A DNA stretch of 64,000 bases, taken from contig NZ_RCHV01000002.1 of NCBI RefSeq assembly GCF_003665095.1, positions 3,098,001-3,162,000 on the forward strand, in the 5' to 3' direction. A program made the position numbers and the translations under genes. Under the pieces are notes generated by a model. It worked only from the letters and a program-made list of their open reading frames with translations, made no database searches and was not told the DNA's origin. Every line of letters begins with the position of its first letter. Within the stretch, counting starts at the first letter, position 1. The stretch comes from Streptomyces sp. Z26 (GTDB taxonomy: Bacteria; Actinomycetota; Actinomycetes; Streptomycetales; Streptomycetaceae). This document shows, in pieces, positions 7,609 to 14,545 of the stretch.

Positions 7609-8112
7609 TCACTCGACCCGGTGGTCCGTGCTCTCCTCGTCCTCGGGCAAGTGCACGTCGTCGATGGTGACGTTGACCTCGACGACCTCCAGGCCCGTCA
7701 TGCGCTCGACGGCCTGGATGACGTTCTCCCGGACGTCCCGCGCGACGTCCGTGATCGGCACGCCGTACTCCACCACGAGGTCGAGGTCGAGGGCCGTCTG
7801 CCGCTCTCCGACCTCGACCTTCACGCCCCGGCCGACGTTGGGACGGCCGCCCGGCACCCGCTCGCGCACCGCGCCGAGCGTGCGGGACAGGCCGCCGCCC
7901 ATGTCGAAGACGCCCGGGACCTCGCGCGCCGCCATGCCCGCGATCTTCACGACCACGACGTCCGCGATGGTCGTCCGGCCGCGCGTCGCCGCGGGCTCCT
8001 CGGGACCGGTGGCACCCGCGCGGACGGTGGCGCCCTCACCGGACGCGGCCGACTTCGTGCCCTGCGGGCTCGCGACGCCGGAGGAGCTGGGGGAAGCTGT
8101 GCTGGTCGCCAT
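7609..8112 (-). CDS. Asp23/Gls24 family envelope stress response protein
   Basis: A 167-aa protein. After about 55 flexible residues, an Asp23 domain fills the rest: GRTTIADVVVVKIAGMAAREVPGV, VKVEVGERQTALDLDLVVEYGVPI and MTGLEVVEVNVTIDDVHLP match the family's conserved strands and helices. No membrane segment, so it is cytoplasmic. The ATG at 8112 has GGAG about 8 nt upstream. First gene of the leftward operon, divergent from the ECF sigma gene across about 195 nt. In Firmicutes Asp23 coats the inside of the membrane through AmaP; the neighbouring DUF6286 proteins could serve that purpose here. Confidence 0.92.
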   Translation of the reverse strand: MATSTASPSSSGVASPQGTKSAASGEGATVRAGATGPEEPAATRGRTTIADVVVVKIAGMAAREVPGVFDMGGGLSRTLGAVRERVPGGRPNVGRGVKVEVGERQTALDLDLVVEYGVPITDVARDVRENVIQAVERMTGLEVVEVNVTIDDVHLPEDEESTDHRVE

Positions 8113-8151
8113 GGGACGACTCCTTCGCCTTCTCGTAGGTGCTGACACTGC

Positions 8152-8255
8152 GTTCGACACGGCTCACGGACGTTCGTCACGCGAGATCGCGATTTTCTTT
8201 TTCCGGATTTCTCCGCCCTGTCCGCGTGACGATGTCCGCCGCCGGTGTGTCGAAC
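8152..8255. promoter_or_regulatory. Divergent promoter region with inverted GTGTCGAAC elements
   Basis: The 9-mer GTGTCGAAC occurs on the plus strand at 8247-8255 (52 nt before the ECF sigma ATG) and, inverted, at 8160-8152 (40 nt before the Asp23 ATG). The GAAC core resembles the -35 element of ECF promoters, and on both sides an ACG follows 14-15 nt later. This suggests that the same sigma factor, plausibly the one encoded here, reads both operons. Confidence 0.45.
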
Positions 8256-8306
8256 CGGGAAACCGGGAGACGCAAGGAAGGGAGACGGTGCGTGAGGGAG
8301 GACCAC

Positions 8307-8864
8307 ATGGGCGGGCCGGCGGGGCCCGACGACGACGCACTGCTCGTCGTCCGCGCCGGTGAGGGCGACGAGGGAGCCTTCGAGGTCCTCGTACGGCGCC
8401 ACGGCCCCGTCCTCCTCCAGCTGGCACACCGGCTGCTCGGCAACCGTGCCGACGCGGAGGACGCCGTGCAGGATTCCTTCGTGAGCGCGTGGCGCAGACT
8501 TCCGGAGTTCCGTGGTGAGTCGGCGTTCCTGACGTGGATGTACCGGATCGTCACCAATCGCTGCCTCAACCAGCTGCGTTCCCGGCGGCCCAGCACGGAC
8601 CTGGACGCGATCGCGGAGCCGGCCGCTCCCGAGCACGAGGGCTCACCCGCGCGCGCGGCCGAGTCGGCCGTCGCGCTCGGGGAGCTGTCGCGGGCGCTGG
8701 CCCGGCTGCCACCGGACCTGCGTGCCTGCTGGGTGCTGCGAGAACTGCACGGACTGCCGTACGAGGACATCGCGTCGGTGGTCGGCATCAGTCACTCCGC
8801 CGTACGAGGGCGGATCTTCCGCGTACGGCGCTATCTGACGGAGGCGATGGGCGCATGGCGATGA
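8307..8864 (+). CDS. ECF-type RNA polymerase sigma factor
   Basis: A 185-aa protein with region 2 (NRADAEDAVQDSFVSAWRRLPEF ... FLTWMYRIVTNRCLNQLR, about residues 45-95) and region 4 with its helix-turn-helix (LHGLPYEDIASVVGISHSAVRGRIFRVRRYL, near the C-terminus). No long C-terminal extension. The ATG at 8307 has GGAGG 5 nt upstream; a GTG at 8289 is an alternative. The stop overlaps the start of a zinc-finger anti-sigma-like gene, the usual order of an ECF sigma and its antagonist. Divergent from an Asp23 operon, so envelope stress is the likely input. Confidence 0.92.
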   Translation: MGGPAGPDDDALLVVRAGEGDEGAFEVLVRRHGPVLLQLAHRLLGNRADAEDAVQDSFVSAWRRLPEFRGESAFLTWMYRIVTNRCLNQLRSRRPSTDLDAIAEPAAPEHEGSPARAAESAVALGELSRALARLPPDLRACWVLRELHGLPYEDIASVVGISHSAVRGRIFRVRRYLTEAMGAWR

Positions 8865-9664
8865 ACACGGACCACGGCCCGCCGGAGGAGGACGACCTCC
8901 TCCCCTGCGGTCACACGCTGCGGGAGGTGTGGGAGGCGTGGGACGACGGGCACGTACCGGATCACCCGCACATGTCGCGCTGCTCGCACTGCGCCGCGGC
9001 GCTGGACGGGCTCCAGGTGCTGGACGGCTATGTCCGTTCGGCCAGAACCGCCGAGGCGGACGAGGCGCGCGCCGCCGAGGCGGACGGCTCGGCGGCGGCG
9101 GGCGCGGACGCCGTCGCGGCGCGGGTGATGGAGATCGTGCGGCTGGAGCTGCGGCCCGGCCGGACGCTCCCCCTCGGCGCGCCCGACGAGGACGGCTGGA
9201 TCGTGGAGGCCGCGGCGGCGAAGGCGTTCCGGTCGGCGGCGGAGACGCTGCCGGGCGTTCGGGCGGGCAGCTGCCGGATACTGCCCGCGGACGCGGACGG
9301 CACCGCCCGCCGGGGGCCGCTGCCGGGCGGCACGGTGCCGCGCGGGCCGGTGAGCGTACGGCTCCAGGTGACGGGTGATCTGTCGCGGCCCGTGCCGGAG
9401 TTGGCGGAGGAGGTGCGCGCGCGGATCACGGAGGCCGCGCACGACGACCTCGGCATGGACGTGCGCTCCGTCGACGTGCAGGTGATCGACGTCTTCGTGG
9501 ACCTGGCCATGGACGTGAGCCTGGGCGGCAGCCTGGACGTGCACGGGGGCGGAGACCTGGACACGGGCCCTGGTACGGCTCTGGGTCTGGACGCGGGACC
9601 GGAAGCGCGCGGGTCCGGATCTCGCGGGCAGGGGCGACGCGGTGGTGGGGGGAGGCTGCGGTGA
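8855..9664 (+). CDS. Zinc-finger anti-sigma-like protein fused to an Asp23-like domain
   Basis: A 269-aa protein. Near the N-terminus H39-x3-C43-x2-C46 forms an HX3CX2C zinc anti-sigma (ZAS) motif within HPHMSRCSHCAAALDG. From about residue 90 the chain changes to an Asp23/Gls24-like domain (VAARVMEIVRLELRPG, then IVEAAAAKAFRSAAETLPGVRAGS and VSVRLQVTGDLSRPVPELAEEVRARI). The tail is Gly/Asp-rich. No membrane helix is visible. The start at 8855 is chosen because GGAGG lies 10 nt upstream; ATG 8861 would give an ATGA overlap with the sigma stop. Inference: the ZAS part holds the ECF factor and the Asp23 part ties it to membrane-attached Asp23 proteins. Confidence 0.82.
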   Translation: MAMNTDHGPPEEDDLLPCGHTLREVWEAWDDGHVPDHPHMSRCSHCAAALDGLQVLDGYVRSARTAEADEARAAEADGSAAAGADAVAARVMEIVRLELRPGRTLPLGAPDEDGWIVEAAAAKAFRSAAETLPGVRAGSCRILPADADGTARRGPLPGGTVPRGPVSVRLQVTGDLSRPVPELAEEVRARITEAAHDDLGMDVRSVDVQVIDVFVDLAMDVSLGGSLDVHGGGDLDTGPGTALGLDAGPEARGSGSRGQGRRGGGGRLR

Positions 9665-10065
9665 CGACACGGCAGGAGACCCAGTCGCGCGTGGTCGAGG
9701 CCGCGGCCAAGGCGGCGGCGTCCACGCCGGGCGTCGCGTTCCTGCGGCCCGGTCTGGCCGACCTGCTGCGCGGTTCGACGTACGGCGCGCGCGGGGGCGG
9801 CCCTCGTACCCCCGGCGTACGTGCCCGGCACACGGACGTACCGGAGGGGTGGCACCTCCAGCTGCACCTCGCGGTGCTCCGCGGACACCAGGCGGCGGGC
9901 GTGACGCGGGCGGTGCGCACCTCCGTCGAGACGGCGGTGCACGCGGCGCTGATAGCGCTCGCGGCCGAGAGACCGGACGACGCGGCGGGCACGCACGGGG
10001 CGCGGGGCACCGCGGGGAAGGCGGCGGCGGTGTCGGTCACGGTGACGGTCACGGACATCGCGTAG
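9661..10065 (+). CDS. Small Asp23/Gls24-like protein
   Basis: A 134-aa protein, coupled to the anti-sigma-like gene by a GTGA overlap at 9661. It begins with QSRVVEAAAKAAASTPGVAFLRPG, has a WHLQLHLAVLRGHQAAGVTRAVRTSVETAVHAAL helix region and ends with SVTVTVTDIA. The order (helix, strand, helix, strand) and the final V-x-V-x-V strand match a short Asp23-like fold. No membrane segment. It is the third gene of the sigma operon and the fourth Asp23-like chain in the cluster. Function unknown beyond membership in this module. Confidence 0.7.
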   Translation: MTTRQETQSRVVEAAAKAAASTPGVAFLRPGLADLLRGSTYGARGGGPRTPGVRARHTDVPEGWHLQLHLAVLRGHQAAGVTRAVRTSVETAVHAALIALAAERPDDAAGTHGARGTAGKAAAVSVTVTVTDIA

Positions 10066-10158
10066 GCGCGGCCCCTGCCCGGTCGGGTCCTGGCCTCGAC
10101 ACGACCGGCCGGGTCCCGCCCCGCGTGTGCCGTACGTCGGCCGAGGTGACGGCGGCCG

Positions 10159-11220
10159 TCAGGCGAGCGCCGCGCGCACCGCCGCGACCAGCGACGAGGC
10201 GCGGGGCCCTCGGCGCCGCTGACGATGTTGTCCAGCACGTAGCCGAAGCCGACGCCCTGCTCGGTGTCGGCCAGTCCGGGCGAGGCGCCGCGGCCGGAGT
10301 GTCCGAACGAGCCGGGGCCGATCATGAGGGTGGTATCGATGGGCAGCATGTAGCCGAAGGCGAACCGGTTCCGGCTGAGCAGCACCCGGTCGAGTCCGGC
10401 GGCCCGTTCCTCGACGGCTGAGGCGAGGGTGTCCGGGGTGAGGAGGCGCACCCCGTCCACTTCTCCGACCAGGACCGCGTACGTGCGGGCGACGCTGTGG
10501 GCGGTGCCGATGCCGTTGGACGCGGGCATCTCCCCGGCCTGCACCCCGGGGGTGAAGTCGATCTCCACGGGTCGGTGATCGCGAAGGCCCTGTTCATGAG
10601 GGAGTCCGGGTCACGCAACGCGGCGATCTGGCGGCGGAGTTCCTCAGGGAAGGCGCCCTCGTCCAGGGTGTCCGGGTCGATGTCGGGCCGCCAGTACGCG
10701 AGGCGGCTGACGCGGTGGCGCGCGCTCTCCGGCAGGCCGATGTGGAAGTCCAGACCGAGGGGCGCGGCGATCTCGTCGGCGACGAAGCGTCCCGGCGTTC
10801 GGCCCGTGACCCGCCGGACGACTTCACCGACCAGCCAGCTCCACGTACGGCCGTGGTAGCCGTGCGCCGTGCCCGGTGTCCGCTGGGGGCGCTGCGCGGC
10901 GAGGGCCGCCGCCCTCGGGTGCCAGGCCAACGTCCGGGCCAGCGGCACCGGTTGGCCCGGTGCCACCGGCCCGGCCCGGCCTGGTGCGAGAGGAGCCGTC
11001 GGACGGCGATGTCGGCTTTGCCTTAGGCGGCGGACTCGGGCCAGTACGCGGCGACGGGGGCGTCCAGGTCGAGTTCGCCGCGTCGGGCGAGGAGGTGCGC
11101 GGCGGTGGCGGTCACACCCTCGGTCACGGAGTAGACCAGCGCGGCTCCGAGGACAGGACCGGCCCGGCACTGGTCGTACCGGCCACGGCCTGGACCGCCC
11201 TCACGGCGCGCCTCCGGCAC
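10159..11220 (-). pseudogene. Decayed serine hydrolase (beta-lactamase/EstB-like family)
   Basis: Pieces of one esterase/beta-lactamase-family protein lie in three minus-strand frames. The order is VYSVTEGVTATAAHLLARRGELDLDAP, then GTAHGYHGRTWSWLVGEVVRRVTGRTPGRF, then a GFGYVLDNIVSG tail and ASSLVAAVRAALA before a TGA at 10161-10159. Lesions: the catalytic SxxK motif reads SVTE (Lys to Glu); a TAA interrupts it at 11025-11023; the frame shifts near 10980, near 10570 and near 10205; and the N-terminus is missing. The piece before SVTE is only about 30 residues. It cannot make an active enzyme. It lies directly downstream of an intact serine hydrolase gene of a different subtype. Confidence 0.9.
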
Positions 11221-11248
11221 CCGTAACTCGCCCCGGACGGCCGTACGT

Positions 11249-12481
11249 TCACCCGCAGAGCGCGTCGTCGACCAGCCTGTTGGCGGCTTCCTGCGTGGCC
11301 GAGCCCTTCGAGCCGTCGCCGGTCGCGTTCACGGTCACCGCGCGGCGGCCGTCCTCGCTGACGCCGTTCCGGGTGGTGTAGCCGGCTATGTCGCCGCCGT
11401 GGCTGTAGTAGGAGCCGCCGCAGGTCAACGGGACCTCCATCAGGCCGAGTCCGTAGCGCAGGCCGGGCCAGGCGGGATCCAGTTCCGGGGCCCGTACGGT
11501 CGCCTTCATCTCCGCCAGCTCGGCGGGGCGCAGCAGTCGGCCGCCGAGGAGCGCCTGGTAGAAGCGGCTCAGGTCGGCCGTCGTACTGATCATGGCTCCC
11601 GCCGCGCCCGCCACGCTGGGGTTGATCTCCGTGACGTCGATCGGCGCCTTGTCGTCGCCGAAGGCGGAGTAGCCGCGCAGATGGCGGCCGGGCAGCCGGG
11701 GGTCCGTCGTCGGGGCGACGGTGTCGCGCAGTTTCAGCGGACGGATGACGCGCGCCGTGACCTCACGCTGCCAGCTGTGCCCGGTGATCTTCTCGATGAT
11801 CATCCCGGCGAGCGTGTAGTTGGTGTTGGAGTAGCTCCACCCGTCGCCGGGTTCGAAGTTCGGGGCGTGCTTCGTCGCGACGGCGACCAGCTGCTCCGGG
11901 GACCAGGTCGTACGGCGACCGTCCAGGTAGCCGTCCCTGGTCGTCAGCACGGGTAGGTCCGCCGTGTAGTCGTACAGCCCGCTGGTGTGCTGGAGCAGCT
12001 GCCGTACGGTGATCCCGCCGCCGTCGTTGCCGTTGCCGGAGACGACACCGGGCAGCCGGTGTTCGACGGTGTCGTCGAGCGACAGGCGTCCCTCGCCCAC
12101 GAGTTGGAGCACCACGGTGGAGACGAACGTCTTGGTGGTGCTCGCGACGCGGAACGAGTCACCGGGGCGTACGGGGTCGCCCGTGGCCTGGTCGGCCACC
12201 CCGGCGGTGGCGTGACGGGGGCCGTGCGGGCCGGTCGTCCGCGCCACCACACCGACGGTTCCGGTCCCCAGGAGCGCGTCCACGTGCGCCTGCAACGCCT
12301 TGTCGTGTCGCGTGCCGTGGCCCTTGCCGGGTCCCGGGCCGTTCGCCTCGGTGTGCGGCGGCGTGGTCGCGGTGTCGATCGCGCCCGCCGCGGGCAGCGC
12401 CAGACTGATGCCCGCCAGCGCGGTCACGAGCGTCGTGACGACCCTGCGGGAGGTCACTCGGGAGGTGCGGTGGGTCTTCAT
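11249..12481 (-). CDS. Secreted serine hydrolase, D-Ala-D-Ala carboxypeptidase/beta-lactamase class C family
   Basis: A 410-aa protein with an N-terminal signal peptide (Arg-rich n-region, then VVTTLVTALAGISLALPAAGA). Active-site motifs of the family are intact: SxxK as STTK at about residues 113-116, YSN in YSNTNYTLAG near 214, and HGG in SHGGDIAGY near 358. It resembles the Streptomyces R61-type DD-peptidases and alkaline D-peptidases. An extracellular role on peptidoglycan or D-peptides is likely; substrate not predictable. The ATG at 12481 is the only sensible start before the signal peptide. Its -10 candidate TAGCGT lies about 85 nt upstream (12570-12565). Confidence 0.9.
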   Translation of the reverse strand: MKTHRTSRVTSRRVVTTLVTALAGISLALPAAGAIDTATTPPHTEANGPGPGKGHGTRHDKALQAHVDALLGTGTVGVVARTTGPHGPRHATAGVADQATGDPVRPGDSFRVASTTKTFVSTVVLQLVGEGRLSLDDTVEHRLPGVVSGNGNDGGGITVRQLLQHTSGLYDYTADLPVLTTRDGYLDGRRTTWSPEQLVAVATKHAPNFEPGDGWSYSNTNYTLAGMIIEKITGHSWQREVTARVIRPLKLRDTVAPTTDPRLPGRHLRGYSAFGDDKAPIDVTEINPSVAGAAGAMISTTADLSRFYQALLGGRLLRPAELAEMKATVRAPELDPAWPGLRYGLGLMEVPLTCGGSYYSHGGDIAGYTTRNGVSEDGRRAVTVNATGDGSKGSATQEAANRLVDDALCG

Positions 12482-12894
12482 CTGACGTGGGCTCCCCAGG
12501 TGTGGGCTCAGTGTGTGGTCGCGGTGCGTCGTGCCGGTCGAGTCGCTGTCGCGGCGTCCACCTCACGCTAGGAATTCCGGCCGGAGCAGGCGATCACGCA
12601 GCCGGGCCACCCGGCGGGGGTGGTCGCCCCCGGTCGGTGGTAGCGCCTGCGGTACGGCGGCGGCCGCGACCTGCGGCCGGGGCACCGGCAGCGGCGGTGA
12701 CCCGTACAACGGCCGCCGGGCACAAGGCGGTTCGGGCGGGCTGGCGTCCGGGGCGACGTCGCGGGTGGAAGGACCGAGCGCCCCCACGGCAGGCCGCGCG
12801 CACGGGGGACACCGGGGCCCCGGCGGTAGTGCCTGCGGTACCCCGAGGTGGCCAGCGCACGGGGTCGAGACGCCCACCACGCGCAGGCGAATCT
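12482..12894. other. Divergent intergenic region between serine hydrolase and esterase
   Basis: A 413-nt gap without a convincing gene. On the minus strand TAGCGT (12570-12565) is a -10 candidate for the serine hydrolase. The right half is very GC-rich and has no clear promoter for the rightward esterase gene. Open frames crossing it look like random GC-driven extensions of the esterase frame. Confidence 0.5.
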
Positions 12895-14301
12895 ATGGCC
12901 ATGACGCGACGCAAGGCAGTGATCATCCCTTCAGTCCTCCTCTCCCTCGGCGCCGTGGCACTGGCGACCCCGGCCGTCGGCGACGCCCTGGACACGTCAC
13001 CGAGGACTTCCGCGAGCCACTCCGGAACGTCAACTCCGGGGCAGCGCACGGACGATGTGGTCGACGCCATCGAACGCCACGCCCACCCGCTGCGGACCAC
13101 CGACCCCGGTGGCAGCCTGCGGGACCTGGCCGCGCTGGACCGCATGGTCAAGGACGCCGAGGTGGTCGGTCTGGGCGAGGCCACCCACGGGTCGCGGGAC
13201 TTCTTCCGCATGAAGCACCGGGTCTTCCGCCACCTCGTGGAGGAGAAGGGCTTCCGGACCTTCTCCCTCGAAGTCTCCTGGAGCACCGGCCTGCGGCTCA
13301 ACGACTACGTACTCGACGGCGAGGGCGACCTCCGGAAGATAGCCGACGAGGAGTTCCAGGGCTCGTACCGCATCTGGAACAACCGCGACTACATCGAACT
13401 CATCGAGTGGATGCGGGACCACAACCGCCAACACCCCCTGGACAAGGTCCAGTTCATGGGCAACGACATGGGCTGGGCCGGACCGGAACTGTACGAGAAG
13501 GTGACCGACGAGGTGGCGCGCGCGTACCCGCGGCTGCTGAAGCGCGTCACCGCGCTGTACCGCGGGCTGGCGCCGACCACCGACGCCGGGACGTACGCCG
13601 CGGAGTACCCGAAGCTGCCGCTGGCCGAGCGTCAGGAGCGGGCGGAGCGGACGGGGAAGGTGTACGAGCTGCTGCGCGAGCAGCGCCCCGGCCCCGGCGC
13701 CGACCGGCGGCAGCACCTGTGGACCGTGCAGCACGCCAGGGCCATCCACCAGATGGCCAAGGGCTTCGCCCTCGACCTCACCGACGAGAAGCAGGTCACG
13801 GAGATGATGCGGATGCGCGACCAGGTGATGGCGGAGAACGTGGCCTGGTGGCACCGGCACACCGGCGACCGGACGTTGCTGTCGGCGCACAACACCCACG
13901 TGTCGTACGACTCGTTCGACGAGCGGTACCCCAAGACCCAAGGGGCCTTCCTCCGGGACACGTTGGGCCGGAAGTACGTCAGCGTCGGCTTCAGCTTCTA
14001 CAAGGGGTCCTTCAAGGCGTTCGGCACCGACGACGACGTGACGCGCACCTACCGCGTGGACGCCGCCAAGCCCGGCTCCAACGAGGAGACCCTCGACAAG
14101 GTCCGCCAGGACGACTACCTCCTCGACATGCGCACCGTGCGCGGCGCCGCCCGCGACTGGCTGAACACGTCGCGCGTCACCTGGAACATCGGCGCCGGAT
14201 GGCCCGACCCCGTGACGTACGAGAGTGCCCCGGGGCGGGCCCATGACGTACTGATCCACCTGAACGACGTCGAGGCGACCGAGTACCTGGGCAAGCCCTG
14301 A
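12895..14301 (+). CDS. Exported erythromycin esterase family protein
   Basis: A 468-aa protein. A signal peptide (MTRRKAV..., then IPSVLLSLGAVALATPAVGDA) is followed by the erythromycin-esterase domain: VVGLGEATHGSRDFFRMKHRVF carries the Glu/His pair expected at the active site, LEVSWSTG follows, and LLSAHNTHVSYD supplies the later catalytic His region. EreA/EreB enzymes of this family open macrolide lactone rings, but many members have no known substrate, so the name does not prove macrolide activity. Export is unusual, since characterised Ere enzymes are intracellular. ATG 12895 is favoured by an AGG 7 nt upstream; ATG 12901 is close by. Confidence 0.85.
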   Translation: MAMTRRKAVIIPSVLLSLGAVALATPAVGDALDTSPRTSASHSGTSTPGQRTDDVVDAIERHAHPLRTTDPGGSLRDLAALDRMVKDAEVVGLGEATHGSRDFFRMKHRVFRHLVEEKGFRTFSLEVSWSTGLRLNDYVLDGEGDLRKIADEEFQGSYRIWNNRDYIELIEWMRDHNRQHPLDKVQFMGNDMGWAGPELYEKVTDEVARAYPRLLKRVTALYRGLAPTTDAGTYAAEYPKLPLAERQERAERTGKVYELLREQRPGPGADRRQHLWTVQHARAIHQMAKGFALDLTDEKQVTEMMRMRDQVMAENVAWWHRHTGDRTLLSAHNTHVSYDSFDERYPKTQGAFLRDTLGRKYVSVGFSFYKGSFKAFGTDDDVTRTYRVDAAKPGSNEETLDKVRQDDYLLDMRTVRGAARDWLNTSRVTWNIGAGWPDPVTYESAPGRAHDVLIHLNDVEATEYLGKP

Positions 14302-14482
14302 CCGGTTGAAGTGGGGGGACGGTGGGGCCCGCAGCGCGGGCGGAGGGCGCGCGGGGGGCGGGCGCGCACCCGGTCGTCCTTCCCCGTACGGGAGCGGGCC
14401 GGGAGACTGGAGCGGCAGCCGACCTGCCGACCCCTCCGCCGATTTCCTGAACCGAACCGAACCGGAACGAAGGGGAACACGT

Positions 14483-14526
14483 CGGCGCCGGGGCCCGTGA
14501 CAGGTGTGTCGCGGGCCCCGGCGCCG
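14483..14526. terminator. Bidirectional terminator hairpin
   Basis: CGGCGCCGGGGCCCG (14483-14497) pairs perfectly with CGGGCCCCGGCGCCG (14512-14526) between the convergent esterase and phoX genes. The 15-bp GC stem with a 14-nt loop fits a streptomycete terminator. Confidence 0.8.
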
Positions 14527-14545
14527 AGTGGGCGAGGGGTGCGGG

